Assembly (NCBI RefSeq): GCF_047663525.1
Contig: NC_092601.1
Span: 16,949,501 to 17,013,500 of the forward strand
Length of the DNA stretch: 64,000 nucleotides
From: Anas platyrhynchos
Taxonomy: Eukaryota > Chordata > Aves > Anseriformes > Anatidae
Direction of reading: 5' to 3'
Shown: one piece after another, positions 12,501 through 26,500 of the stretch
How positions within the stretch are numbered: position 1 is the stretch's first letter
How the letters are laid out: each line of letters opens with the position of its first letter
Program-made: the position numbers and the translations under genes
Notes under the pieces: model-generated
What the model saw: only the letters and a program-made list of their open reading frames with translations
Databases searched by the model: none
Told to the model about the DNA's origin: nothing

Positions 12501-15500
12501 GGTTCCCTGCACCAAAAGCCATTACGTGACTTACGCCCATGACCGTGCTGGAAATTTTCCGTGCCGACCATTTATACCCGGCGCTTACTCCACGCCCCGT
12601 GCAGACGTCTGAGCTCGCAGCCGCTTGTGAAACATGACTCAGAAGCCAGCCCCGAGCAGGAGATAATCTCTCCCCATCGTTTTGGCGCGTGGTGGAGCGG
12701 CAGAGTGCGAGTTCCCTCTGCTGGCACACGCACAGCCCGGGGCTGCTGGCCCCACGGCTCCGCAGCCCAGCAGGGTCAAGCCGTGTCCCCGTTCTCCCAT
12801 CCCATCCAGGACCTCCCCAGGCAGGGTGAATCCATTTCCAGGCAGCTCTTTGGGAACCCCAAAGGTGAAGCTCCAAGCCCGTTTTGCGCACGAAAGGGGG
12901 CTGCAGCAGCTGCAAGCCGAATCCCACAGCCTCAGACGCAGGTCCCCGTGTCCCAGCAGAGCTCTGCTGCTGCAGGGATAAATCCTGGTGCATCCCAGGA
13001 GGGTGCCAGCAGCTTTGGGAGGGACATCGCCCTCAGATGGGGTGTTCTTGGGGTGCAGAGACCCAGAGCCCCATCCTTCGCCAGGCTCTTTCCTTGGCTT
13101 TTCGTGCACGCTTCTCAGGCTGCAGCTTTTCCTTTTGACCCCACCTTCTGCTTGTGCTGGCAGGAGTCTGCTGTGGCCTTTGTCGGAGCATAGTCAGGGG
13201 GCTGAGGAGTATTTCTACCCTCAGGAAGGTGCAGAGCCACTTTTCTTCCTCCAGTTCCTTCTCTGGAGCTTCTGGAGATGCGAGGCTGCGCTCTGAATGC
13301 TGCTGCCACGGCACGGAGGGGACTGCCTGCTCTCCCAGGAGCGGTCTCTTTTCCTTTTAAACCTTTCCTCTTCCTTTTCGTGTACCTTTTGGGGAAATTC
13401 CTCTCCCTTTTCCTCACGCTGGCTGTCCCTCTTGCTGCTAAACAATGAATGAATCCACCAAAAGTAAGCCCTTTTCTTCCAATCAAAGCCAATCTCTGCA
13501 ACGATAACTCGTGTCGGTGCTCGGAGCTCTCCTCCCCGGTGCGCACACCCCCCTCACCTAACAACCAACACCTGCAGCTCGGGTTTTAGCAGCCTGGAAA
13601 AAGATTAACAGCCTGCATGGAAACTCCTTGGGACCAGCTTTGTAGCGCAGAAGGCACTAAATGGCACCGCAGCTTTTCCAACGCTTCGTACTGGCGCTGA
13701 GCTGCGCTCGCAGGGACCAGCTCTCCGCAGCCAGCAGGGGATGAAAGGCGAGCCCAGCCCCTCCCGGCCCCCCCCAGGACCTCTCGCAGTAACCTCTGAA
13801 ACTGTTGAGCTAATGGGAGAAACGATTCTTTCCTGTGATCCGAATGATATTAACCCTTGGGGCTGTGATTTGGTTGCCGTGATTTTATTTTATTTATTTA
13901 TTTTTTTTTCTCCTCCCTTTTCGATGACGAATTACTGGAATGATTTTGATTTTGTTTTGTATGTAGATGCAGATAATATAATTTCCTCTTCTGTTCATTC
14001 ATTTTCCAGCCTTGTTTTCTTCCAGGTCTTGTTGCTCTCCACCTTCTCCTGCTGTGTTGCTGTGTGACGTGTCCGCCTTTACTTCGCCTGCTTCGCTACC
14101 ATCTCATCTCAATCTCAAGCCGTAGAACAACCTGGTGGTGCAGCCCCTTTCATGAGAAATCAACCTGCTTTTGATTTTGTTTTTGTTTTTTATTTTTCTT
14201 TTATTTTTCTTTTTTATTTTTTTTCCTTGATTTTGGTTTTCTTCAGGCCTTCAACCTGATAGGGCACAGACAATGTTAAGTCATGGACCTTTTACTCCCT
14301 CCTAAACTGAGGCTCAGAGAAGGCTGGGCCAGTGTGAAAAGGGGATGGCTGGGTTCAAAAACTGTGACTCCCAAACCGTTCCCCACCTGTTGGTGAAGGG
14401 AGGACGTGAATTTAAGCTCTGTGAGCTGGTTGATGTGAACGGACATCTCATCTGAGCAGAACGTCCCAGGGGGATCAGGAGCTCCGCACGGGCACCAGGA
14501 TCTCTGCGCTCCCAGTCTGCAAACTGGGAGGCACTGGGGGCTGAACGGATGTCCTGTAAAAACATCAAAAATTTAAATTTTAAAAGCAAAGACGTCCCCA
14601 ATGATTCTGTCCCTTCCTCTTGGTTGTGGGCTTCAGTGCCTGGTCCTGGCAGCCTTGCTCTGAGCAGCAGTGCGGGGGTCCCCAGCCCCCCGGGGCTGTG
14701 ATGTGCTCGGACTGTTTGTCTCATTTTATGGAATTTGGTGTAAATGTTAGTTTAAAACTGAACATCTCATGTATTTTTTGAGTTCTAACCTGCTGTTCCT
14801 TTTTTTTTTTTTTTTTTTTGTGGAAAGTGTTAAAAAGAAAATGTTTTTGGATAACCTGTTTCCCCTCATGTGGTTCCCCTTGTGGTTTTCATGCACGTTA
14901 GAGGTTTGCGCAGAGCAGCCCGCCCTGATTTTAGATGAGGCATGCGTGGGTCCAGATTTTGGGTCAGGAACCCAGCTGGTTTGAGATTTCTGGGGAGGTT
15001 CAAAATTGGGATTTCAACCTCCCAGCTCGGAGCTCAGCTGGTGCGAGTGTTGGTGGTGGGTTATTGCTTCACTTTCCCAGGCTGTGATTCAACACCAGAG
15101 GTTGATACTTGCCCAAACCCCTGGGCATGCAAATTTGCGACCAGCAGGTCCTTTGAAAATTCCTGTTTTTCCTCTCCTGTGGGTCAGCGAACAGCTTTTC
15201 ATGCTGAAACAGCGCATTTAATTCCACCTGCAGAGGCCTGTTGTGTGCTCACCCTTGAGAGCATCCCTCTGGGCTCTGGATCCATCCACGATCCATCGTG
15301 GTTCTCCTCCATCCTGGGTCACTGGGGTGCCACAGCGTGATGGGTGGCTGGAAAACCTACATATGCTCCAAATTGGGTGCAATCCTTGAAGTTACCCGCA
15401 TGGGGCTGAGGTTTTGTAGGATTTCTCTTGCAGAGAAGGTGCGGGGTGGCACGTAGCCACCCGGTGCCTCTGCGCCCCAGCTGGGTCTGACTTTCTGCTC

Positions 15501-18500
15501 CGTGGCGTGGGGGCTGTTTGGAGCTGCAGCGTTAGGGAGTAAAGGCAGAGCTTAAATCCAAACTGTTCGATAATCCCTGCTTCTTAAATGTCTGTAAAAT
15601 CGAAACGTAAAAGGTTATTGCTGGTGTTGCCAAGGTTTTCTAGATATTTAAGAAGGTGCCGCTTATGGAGCGGAGTAATGCGAGGCTTCTCCCAGCCCTG
15701 GCCGCAGGTAAATCGATGCATGCCAGGTCGGGGTGCTCGCCTTGTGTTTGTGCACCCCTAACTAGGAGAGAAACTGGGTTTAAAAGCCCGGTGTGCACGA
15801 GCAAGCAATTCTGCAGCGACCTCGCTGCCCCGGGCAGCCGTGCCGTAGCGGGATTGTGCAGCTCCACGCAGTCGCTGCTCTTTGTGCTCAAACCGGCTCT
15901 GGTTTTCCCTTTCCTCTCTGTCTTCCAGGCGATCCCAGGTCATTGAAAAATTCGAGGCGCTGGATATCGAGAACGCAGAGCACATGGAGACGAACGTGTC
16001 GGCGGGGGCTGCCCTTTCCAGCGAGACGCGGCAGGGCAGGAGCGAGAAGAGGGTTTTCCCACGGAAACGGGTGAGCTCGTGGTGGCACCCCACAGCCCAT
16101 GGTGTGTGGGGTCTGGCTGGAGGGTTTTTGCCCCCAGCTGGAGCACGGTGGGCTCGTGCACGAGGCAGATTGCTGCAGTCCATGCGGGTTTGCTGCTCGC
16201 TGCTCTGTGCCCCTGGCCCAGCTGCAGATCAGAGCAGCAAATCAGGTTGTCTTTTCTCTTTCCTCCAAAATAGAAAGAGGGAAACGTCAGATCTGGCATG
16301 GCAGGACGCCACCGTATGGTGTGAAATAACAAAAGAATCAGGCAATCTAGAGAATCCCAGTTGTGATTAGATATATTGGGGACAGCTTAACCCCTTAGAG
16401 GCCTGAAAAAACATAGTGCCAGGGAAATGACACTGTTTTGGAGCTGGAGATGCCCCTTAATTATGTGGGTTTTTATGCCATTGCCCTAGTTCTGAGCTGA
16501 TCTGGGCTCCCATTTTCTTCTCACAGGATTTCACGTGTGAAGGGGCGGCTGTGGGCTCCATCCTGGATGTCTCTGCGTCCCCACTGTCCCCACACCGCCG
16601 GGCGAAGTCGCTGGACAGGAGGTCCACGGAGTCCTCCATGACGGTGAGCCAGTGGGGCTGAGATCCTCCGCCGTGTAAAACCTGGTCCTCGTCCTCTGTT
16701 CCTTTCTCTCTAACCAGCTTGTAGGACGTGCGGTGTGGTTGTTGGAGCAGCCAGCTGAGTTTCAGTGACCTCAATCAGGTGTGGCTGCTCCTGGGAGTCC
16801 CAGGGGCTCAGCCGGAGAAGAGCTCTGCTTTTAGCCTCTTTTCTCCTACTATTGCAGAAATCAAAACCTTTTCAGGTAATGGTTAGGAAGCCACGTTCAC
16901 GTTTGGCTTGTTAAAGAGGGCTGATGGTGGCCCAGTTTCCAGCAACACTTCTGAGATGTTTGTGCAAGTCGGTGCCAGCGGAGCGAGGTCTCCGAGGAAG
17001 GGCTGAAGCTGCCAGCCGCAGTTTTCTTCCATTTGCATGTTTCAAATGCTCACCAGACCTGGAGGCAAACAGTGCAAAACAAGCATGAAATGCCCTCTTC
17101 TCGCTCTCCACCCTGCCGTAGGAACAAAATAAATACACTTGCTAATCTCTCGCAGAGATTACGCAGCCATTGTAAATATGAGCTGCATTTTTCATAGACG
17201 GACAGCTTCTATTCAAGGACTTCTCAGAAAAATGCAGAGGCTTAGCATTTCTGTGCTAGCTTTTCACGTAGACTCGTACAGCCAAAAGAACGATTTTTGA
17301 ATTCTTTGTAATAAAAAGGTGCGAGAAGTGAGGATCAAGTGACAGTGCCCATCATCTAAGGAAGGCAAGAAAACCGTGCTGTCAGTGGGAAGCATTCAGC
17401 ACGCCCTTATCCTGCTGTAAAATTAGCAACATGGGAAAAAACCTGCATGCCTGCTGGCTTGCGGCCACGACTGCAAGACTCCCCTGCCCCTCAGGTTCGC
17501 AGTATCAGCCCAGATCAGTTCTCCAGCAGGATAAAAACCGAGGGAGAGTTCATCCTTTGTTAGGCGCTGTGGGCTGCGGTTCGCGCCCGTGGGTGCCTCT
17601 CCGATCAGTGCTCCATCTCTTTCTGTTTTCTGGTGTCTGCTTCCCTCGGCGGCAGCTGGCCCCAAGTTTTCAGCAGCTCTGTGTTGGGCCGAGCTCGTGC
17701 TCAGGGGAAGGCAGGGAGAGGATTGTGCTGGGAGAAACCTGCCCGCCCCGGGGCTGCGGTGCTGCCGGCTTAGCAGCATCTTTGCGGCTCTCTCCGGCTG
17801 CGTTTACACCTTGGCTTCAATTTTAAGGAAACAGAGAGGTGTAGTAAAGTAGTAGGAGTGGTGCTAAAGAGGGATTTGTCTCTTTTGCAGATGATTCTTG
17901 CTTCTTCCCAGTTGATAAATAACAAGCCCGTGAGCAGCCGTAGCACTTGTTCTCCGGTTTTCCTTCCCTGCAAAGTGCGCGGTTGGGAGCCAGTGGTTTT
18001 TGCTCTGAAATGTGGATGATTTTTGATCTGAAATGTAGATGCTTTGCTTGCAGCCTCTCCTTTAAAGGCTGTCGAGCCCTTTGTGTTTAGGGCAGCCTGT
18101 GAAGCTCCCCTGTTGTACCAGGGAGGGCTTGTGCCTGACCCAGGCCCCGGGAGCACGATCCCACCTGCACTTTGGCACAGGAGAAGCAGGCAGGTTGTGT
18201 AGCTCTCTCTGAGGGTAAATCAGGGCTGAAATGAGAATGCTCAGCGCTCCTAGCCTGCTTCAGAGATGGATGCAGTCACTGCAAATGCAGTTTTCTCTCT
18301 GGTTTCTCTGCCCCTTCAGCAGGCACTGGTGGGGCTCAGTGGGCTTCTTGCATGCAGCCACATCGTGGCCAGGCTGCTCAGGCTGGCGGCTCTCCGCTCG
18401 CTCCTCCAATTCTCTAGGGATTTGGCAAGGGTGAGGCAGCATTTACTCTCCCCTGTGGCTTTGTGCTGGATTCCCACCACCGTGGGAGCACACAAACGCA

Positions 18501-21500
18501 GGATGAGCTGCCCCATAGCACAGATTTGGCTGAACTGGCTCCCAGTCCCTGCTTTTCCCTGCTCCTGTTGCTGCAGCCTGTGTTGGATGCTGCAGCTGCA
18601 TTTCACTGCTCTCCTTTCCTCCCCCGCTGCCCACAGCACGTGGAGCAGCCGGAGGAGCTCAGCCTCGAGGGAGCAAAAGCATTTCCCCCACATCCTTCCC
18701 GGTGCGCTGGCAGGGCTGGGGAGGAAGCAAAGGCTGGCAGGAGTCAGCCCACGCTGCTGCCTTGCTTTGCTCGTCGCTCCAGCATCGCGGTGCACCCGCT
18801 TTGCAGGAAATAGCAGGTGTCGTTTGGGTGGTGCAGAGCTGGGATTCCCTCGATTTCCAGGCCCTGCATCTGGGCACTCAGCCTGGCATTGAATCCATGC
18901 GTGGAATAACGTGTGGTTTTTCCTTCCTAGTAGGTAAGAGAGGGACAAAAATGCTTGCAGTCCTGCTAATCCCTTGCCTCTTCCTTTGAATCCTGGTTCA
19001 GCAGTACGAAATCACAAGTACTAGGAAGGGCCCAGCCCGACTAAACCATGCAGCAGATCCCTGCGCCTCCTCGGAGCAGACGTTGAGCCTCCACACAGCG
19101 CAGTGATCCAATTTCCCTGGGGCTGGTCTCTCTGGGTGCAGGCTGCGTTTTATCAAGCTGCTGCCATTCCTTGCTCCCTGGCTGGATGCAGCCGCTGGCG
19201 GCCCAGCCTGCAGCTCTGACCGCCTCTCTCCTTCCTTGCAGCCCGACCTGCTGAACTTCAAGAAGGGCTGGCTGACGAAGCAGTATGAGGACGGGCAGGT
19301 GAGTCCGGGGAACCTCTCCCCACTGCTTTTACCCCGCTTTTTGGCAGCTCACACCTCCGGCAGAGCCTCGTGGCCGTGCGAGCTCTCCGCACGCGGCTGC
19401 GGTCGGTGCCGGGGGATGGGTGGCAATAAAATAGGGACGGTGGGGACAGAGTGGGAGAAGCCAGAAGGGTGGGTGGACAAATCTGGAGGCAGAAGCAGTG
19501 TGCCAGGAATAGCTGGTGCTCTGTCCTGGGAGTTTCCAAGCCCCACATCTGGATGTTAAAACCGTGGGTTCCTACGGAGCTGGTGCAAGCACTACTGAGC
19601 CGGGGCTGGGCTGAGCTGCAGGTACCCTCTGGTGCATTGCGCCCAGGGGGCGAGGGCACGTCTGTGGGCACCCAGGGCTGAACGAAAAGCACTGGAGTGA
19701 GTGTTTTGCTAGCTGAGCTCCCTCGGATAAAGCTGTGCTGTGCAGGGAGCATGCAGAAGGTGCGTTCATATAGAGCACGTGCCAGGAACAGGCTGCAATT
19801 CAATTTCTAGGTACTGCAGATAAAACACAAACATTTTATTGCCTTTTTTGTGTTTGTTTTTAATCCCTCCAAAGCTTTCAGTGCAGCCACTAAAAGCACC
19901 CTTCTGCCAGTAGAGTTAACGGAGGGCTCCAGCAGTTCCTGGGGCTCTTGTGGTGTTTCACCATCAGGCGTGGGGTTGGTGTTCTTAGGGTCTGGCACTC
20001 GGCTGGCACAGCAGCCGGGAATCCCAGTGGCTTGAACCAGTTCAAATGCTGCTGCCTGCTCCTCTGGAGTGCTTCTTGGGGGAGCTGGGAGGGGAGAAGC
20101 TGCTGGTAACCACCCTGTGCTGGTTGTTTCCTAGTGGAAGAAGCACTGGTTTGTGCTGACCGACCAGAGCCTGAGATACTACCGGGATTCGGTGGCGGAG
20201 GAGGTAGGTGGCACCCCCACGGGCGTGAAACCCGCTGTTCCTGGGGCTTTGTGCTCCCTGCAGACCTGCTGTGCGCCTCCCTGCAGGGCTGAGGGCGTTG
20301 GGCATCTCCCCAAACCCTGCACCTCCTGCACGTATCCACAGCGCTTTCGGTTTGAAAAGTGTTCTAGCTTTGTGTTTTACCTCTCCCCTCCCTCTGCAGG
20401 CAGCTGACCTGGATGGAGAAATCGATTTATCCACGTGCTACGATGTCACCGAGTACCCGGTCCAGCGAAACTACGGCTTCCAGATCCACGTAAGGCCAAC
20501 GTGGGGAGGAGGAAGAGGCCGGTGGCTGAGCAGAGCCCCGGGACTGGGTGCTGGGTGGCTGTGGGGAGCACGGGCGGGTACTGGTGCACGTTCAGCAGCT
20601 CTGAGCCTTGCTCTGCTCTCCGCAGACCAAGGAAGGGGAGTTCACCCTCTCTGCCATGACGTCTGGCATCCGCCGCAACTGGATTCAGACCATCATGAAG
20701 CACGTTCGCCCCACCACTGCCCCCGACGTAACAAGGTAAATGGGGGGGGGGGTTCCCAGCCCCTGCGGTGGTCTGGTTCTGTGTGCAGGAGTAACTCCTC
20801 TTCCCTTGTCCTCGTCCTTTCTTCGTGCTGAGCCTGTCTGTCCCTGGAAGCTCCGGCTCTTTCTCTCGTCCCTCTCTCTGGGCTTGGTTTGGATGCTCTT
20901 TGTGGGGACGCTGATAACGCTCAGTTACTCTTTCCCGCGTGCACATTTCAAAGAGGGTTGAAAATGTGGCTTTAATTTGTGCGTAGGAACATGAAATACC
21001 GTGCCTATCTCAAGGCTCCTCTGGATTCCCACCAGGTATTGTGAAAGCACTTGGAAGCAGTTGCGCTGGGTTCCCCCTTTCCTCTGGCTACTGCTCAGCA
21101 CCAGCTGCCCGTCCCCGCCGCGGGTCACGGCAGCGCGAGCCCGGGGCTCGCCGAGAAGCTGTTTGGCTCCGATGTGTTTTAAACTCCAGCCAGGGAATCG
21201 CCTCCCCCCTTTTTTGATCTCCCAGATAGCAGCCGCGGCTCCTTCCCCTTGCGCCTTAGCGATATTCGCGTCTCCTCCTGCCGCCAGTGCCAGAGGAAGG
21301 GGCCCCTGGGTTCGCAGAGAACCCTCCGTGAGCGCTTGTGGCTTCAGGCAAAAAGGGCGTTTGACCTCCTCACAGCTTAACCGTGCCAGCCACGCTCCCA
21401 CGGGCCACCTCTTACAGGCTTCCTGGACACGGCCACACCATTAACTCCATCTCCCATCCTTCCCGTAGCTGCGGCCAGCAGGTTTTGGCCAGGTTTGCCC

Positions 21501-23527
21501 CCGGTGGAGTGGCTCCTCTCACCCAGCACTCTTGGCCGGGGATTGCTCCGGCGTCTCCCGTCCCGTCCCGCTTGGCACCCGGCCGCTGCTGGGCCTCACG
21601 GGGTCGCCGCCTCTCTCCTCACTCCTCTGTGTGTTTGATTTCCATGCAATCCCAGGAAAAACTTCTCTTTGAAACTATCCGTGCTGAAGCCCAGGTTGGA
21701 AAACTGTGTTCTCTCCTGTATTAACGTTTTGTGGTTTGTATATCTTGTGATTCACTGCATGCTCCTCCTTTTCTGCACCTCGGATGGGAAGTTCCGCAGT
21801 TTTCATTTATTTTTCTTTCTTTTCTTTTTTTTCTTTTTCCCCCTCTTTATTTTTTTTTCTTCTTTCTTTTCTTTCAAACAAAAGCCAGAAAGAAGGGAAG
21901 AAGCAGCCTGGTCTTGACACTTGGTTCCCCCACACTGGTATCTTCCGATGTGACTAGATGTGAAGATGAAGACCCGGGAAATTTGAGGGGACCTCCCAGC
22001 CTTTAAAGAGCCATAAATCTTGATAGCCTAGCAGGTTACTGCATGACAGTAGTCCTGTGCTCACTGTCACTGCTTCTCCCCCGAGCCCACGCGGCGTGGT
22101 TTGACTTGGCTTCCCCCAGTGAGGCGCTCCAGGGGCCGGTTGTGCAGTAACTTGTTACGCCACCCAAACAGCCGGCGATGCTGAAGCCCGAGCTGGGGAA
22201 CGAGGGAATCAGTGGTGCACCCTGCTCCTTTCTCACCGGGCTGATTTCGGGTGGGGTGCACGTGGGGGGGGTGTCCGGTCACCTCGCTGAGAAGTTGGGA
22301 GCTGGAGGTCTGCGTTCACCGAGGGTTTTTGGCAAGCCCTTCGCTACGGTAACCCAGCCCGTCGGGGCATTTTTGGGCACGTCGTGAGCCCCCTCACCTT
22401 GCCAGCAGCCTGGGGACGGTGCTGCTGGCTCCCCGCAGCCCTCCTCCGCCTCTCCTCACCCCCCTGCCACGTCTCCACCGAGCCCAGCTCACGCTTTCTC
22501 TCGTTACTCCAGTCCTAATTACTGTTTATATTGCAGCGTGTGTCAGCACCCCGGGGGGCAGGTGCTGCCCTGCTCCCTGCCCTCCGCCGTACCCTGCAAT
22601 CTGCGGAGGCGCTAATTACACGGCACAAACGATAACCATGAGGGTGTAAGGCACGCACGAGGAGGAGGACGGTGGCTGCTCCAGCGCTGGCTCTTTGCTG
22701 AGCCCCCAGCCCCCGTTCCGTGCAGCCCCCGTGCGCTCCCCGTCCACCCCTGTAAAAACCGTTTTTCTGACCCATAAATACCGTCGCGAGGCAGAGTCCC
22801 CTCCTCCTCGCCACGCGATGATGGGAATTGATTTCTCTGCAGTGGAGGAGGTGGGAAATGTGTGAGCGGAATGAAAAGCCACGGGGCACTCGTGGGAGAT
22901 GAACTGCAAAATTTGGGGGCAGCCCAGTGGGTCTCATAGCGCGGCTCCCCGTAGCCATCCAGCTGCACCCTGGCTCACATCCTTGTGCCCTTTGGGAGCT
23001 GAGGAGGAGGAGTGGGCTCAGGAGAGATGGCACCTCCAGAAATGCTGAGGTTCTTCTCTGTGGTGTTTAGAGCAATTTTATTTCTGCCCCCCACCGATGC
23101 CCGAGGAGCCCCAGGGCTCCCTTTCTTCCTGGCACTCTTTGTTTTAAGACGCCATCTCCTCGCTGGTTTATTTATTTAAAGTGCAGCTGTGAGCACTGAC
23201 TCCAGACAGTGCCTGGCTGTACGTCTGCTCTGGAGCCAGGCAGTGTCTTCTAAATGCTTGAGGAGCAAGGAGGTTTCGCTGTGGTGCCTTTTGGCTTTAT
23301 TTTATTAGCTACGAGTGACAGAGCTGAAGAAGGAATCGTCTCCAAGCTGTTTTTTAGCCGGGAACTGCCAGCATTTCTTGAAACCCAGCTCTACCGAGCC
23401 CGTGGTTTGGTGGTGGGTGAAAGTGCATCGGAAGATACCTGGCCCCATGCAGAGTCAGCCCTTCTGCCCCAGTCTTTGTCTGGGCATACGAAGGGGGAGC
23501 GGGGCTTGTTCCAGCGCTGGGGGAGCC

Positions 23528-23558
<31 letters not shown>

Positions 23559-26500
23559 TCCTGCTGCCACTGCTCCTGCTGCCAGCAGTCCAGGCGCATG
23601 TGGGCTCGTGGGCTGGAGCAGTGGTAGCATTGATTTGCCTGCAGCGAAGGGCCCAGACAGCTGCTTTCTGGCTCTTTTTCACCGTGCCCTTCGAGAAAGC
23701 TTTTCCAGGCTGTGCTGGAGCCCCGGGGGATGCTGTGGTTGTGCTGGACGTGGAGAGCCGAGGGGCAGCCTGAGCAGCAGGGCTGTGCCCCAAGGAGGCA
23801 TCTCGGGGGGGGCTTCTGGTGGCAAAGAGGGGTCAGCGAGCGCCTGCCATTCCTGCAGGACAGGATTCCTCTGCAAACTTAACCACGGCTATTTCCATTT
23901 TATTTTCTTTTTGGTTTCGATCTGCATGTTCCAAGGCTGGCATGTCTACGTTTAATGAGCTGGTATTGCATTATGGATTACCCGTAGGTTGGAAACGGCG
24001 CTGCCTCCCCCTGATAACTCTCCCTGCTTGACGAGTATGTCTCCCCTCTCAACCCACCACCCCCTAACTCGGCACTAAAAATCATCCCTTGCTTGAGAAT
24101 CTGGCGTTTGCAGCGATTTCCGCGGCGTGTCCAATAACTCTTGCTCTCCTTGCTGCACCAACAACAGCATCCGTGCCATGCAGCCCCGAGCCACCCAACA
24201 GGCTGCTTTTTGTGGGGAGAGCCGTGCCTTCAGCGCAGATAGTGGCACGGAGAAGTTTTCTCCCCGTTAATGCCCGTCCCCCCGTTACCAGATGCTCCGT
24301 GCTTCTCCGCCCTGCGGTGCTGAAGCCGGGCTGGCTTTTGGTGGGACCGGTGGCACCCTCCCTGTGTGCACATCATGTGGCCGCGTCGACTGGTGTGTGT
24401 GCACGGGCAGGCACTGGAGGAGTCCTCGAAGCCTTTTTACTGCCCACGAGGATGGTTTGGGGCTGCTGCCGGCCCCGGGGCAGTTGCTGAGGAGGAGCAC
24501 GGTCGGGATCGAGCTCTCCCGGGGCTGCTTGCACCAAGGCTTTGCGCACCAGCGTGACCCGGGGAAGGGCAGCAGTGGCTCCCGTGCCCGAGAGGCGGTG
24601 GGAGACGGAGGGGCAGGGGGGCACCCACGTGGCATTGGCTTGGGCTTCAGCAGCCCCTTTCCACCCGGCTCTTCAAGGCATGCGTGGGAGCACCTCACCA
24701 CCTCGAGCGCACGCTGACGCTTTTCTTTCCTCCTCTCTCTGTCCTCACAGCTCCCTGCCAGAAGAGAAAAGCAAAACAAGCTCTTCCTTTGAGACCAGCC
24801 CAAAACCCAGCGAGAAGCCGGACGCCGAGCAAGCGGAGCTGGACCCGGAGCAGAAGCGGAGCCGCGCCCGGGAGCGCCGGCGAGAAGGACGATCCAAGAC
24901 CTTCGACTGGGCTGAGTTTCGCCCCATCCAGCAAGCCCTTGCCCAGGAGCGTGCCAACGCCGCAGACCCCTCCAAGAGCGCCACCGCCGCCTTCCCCAGG
25001 GACGCCGGCACCGCCGACGCCGACCCCGGAGAGCTGGAGCGGGAGCGGGCCCGGCGGCGCGAGGAGAGGCGCAAGCGCTTCGAGATGATCGACTCCGTGG
25101 ACGGGGCAGGGCCAGAGGAAGCTCTGAGGATGGAGGTGGACAGGATCCTGCCCGTCCCAGCGGACATCAAACCGCAGAACGTCCATGTGGAGATCGAGCA
25201 GCGGTGGCACCAGGTGGAGACCACCCCGCTGCGGGAGGAGAAGCAGATCCCCATCGCGCCCCTGCACCTCGCCCATGCTGAGGACCGGGATGAGGGGCTG
25301 GCAAAGCAGCACTTGACCACACTGCTGGAGAAGGAGGTAAAGAGGTAGCTGTAGGAGGCCTGAGCAAGGCTTAAAAAGCTGCATTTACTCCTGCTCCGTG
25401 GTAGCAGTGAGTGGGGGTGCTTGGGGCGCAGGTCCACATCCATTCTTGGTCCCAGGATTAGGTTTGTCAGCCTGCCTCCCCCTGAGGAGATGAGCACAGT
25501 AGATGCGTGTTAACCAGACCCTGAACTGAAGCTCGTAATTCTGCCAGCCTCTGCACCTGTAGGGATCTGTGTCTGCAATTATGTCTGCAAAATTATAAGC
25601 AGGGTTGAATTGCAGCGCACGTCACAGAGGTTGGCTTCTTGTGGAGCCTGTATCAAACGATCTCAGGAGTTTAGGAAAAGAAAGGAGACTCAGCTCACTT
25701 GGGAGAGGGCCACGCCTGGGATAACAGAGGTTGTTGTTAGTCAGGATTGAGGTGTTTTAGCAGGAATGAAAGGGGTGCAGGCGTGGAGTAGCCATGAGTA
25801 TTGCCAACCTGAACCCAAGTGGGATTTGCCTGGGTCACTCCTGGCACGGGCTGGCGCCCTTTGTCCTTTTCTGCAGTGAGCTTTACGGATTAAACTAAAG
25901 TCCAGCAGAGTTCTTTAGGGGGTGGAACTTCGCCTGGTAAAATGAAATCCAGATCCCAGAGCAGAGCGAGGCAGCGGTGCCATTGGACGCCCTGCTCGTG
26001 CCGCTCAGCATCCCCTCCAAGCTGCTTTCTCCTGATGGCCAACCCCCTGCCCACTCGCTGGACGCTGTCTCTGTTTGTGTCCCTGCAGCTGGAGCAGAAG
26101 CAGAAGGAGGCCCTGGAGCTCCTGGAGCAGAACCGGCACCTGCAGGACCAGCTGAAAGTGGCGCTGGGCCGGGAGCAGAGTGCCCGGGAGGGCTACGTGT
26201 TGCAGGTAGGCTGGGGGGAGAGGGAAAGCCGTCTTCTCTGCGCCCAAAGGGGACCCTGTCAGGCTTCAGGCCGGGCTGTTGTGGGTGCACCCTGGTTAAC
26301 GCAGAGATGGAGGGGCTCCGAGAGGTCTGACCCTCTTGGAAAAGTTGCTAGTTGTCACCTGGAAAGGATCTCCTGCGTACCAAAAGCTCTGATCTGGGAT
26401 GGAGTAGGCAGAAGATAGCTCTGCCTACTGGTTTCCCCAGGAGAAAACGAACGCAGCCGTGGTAGACAGGACCTCAGCAAAGCCCATCTCTGATCCATCC

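Noticed and set aside
23254..23955. Open frames through the CTG tract (poly-Ala, poly-Leu or poly-Gln in different frames)
   Set aside because: Microsatellite in an intron; no acceptor/donor pair of the right phase and no recognisable protein.
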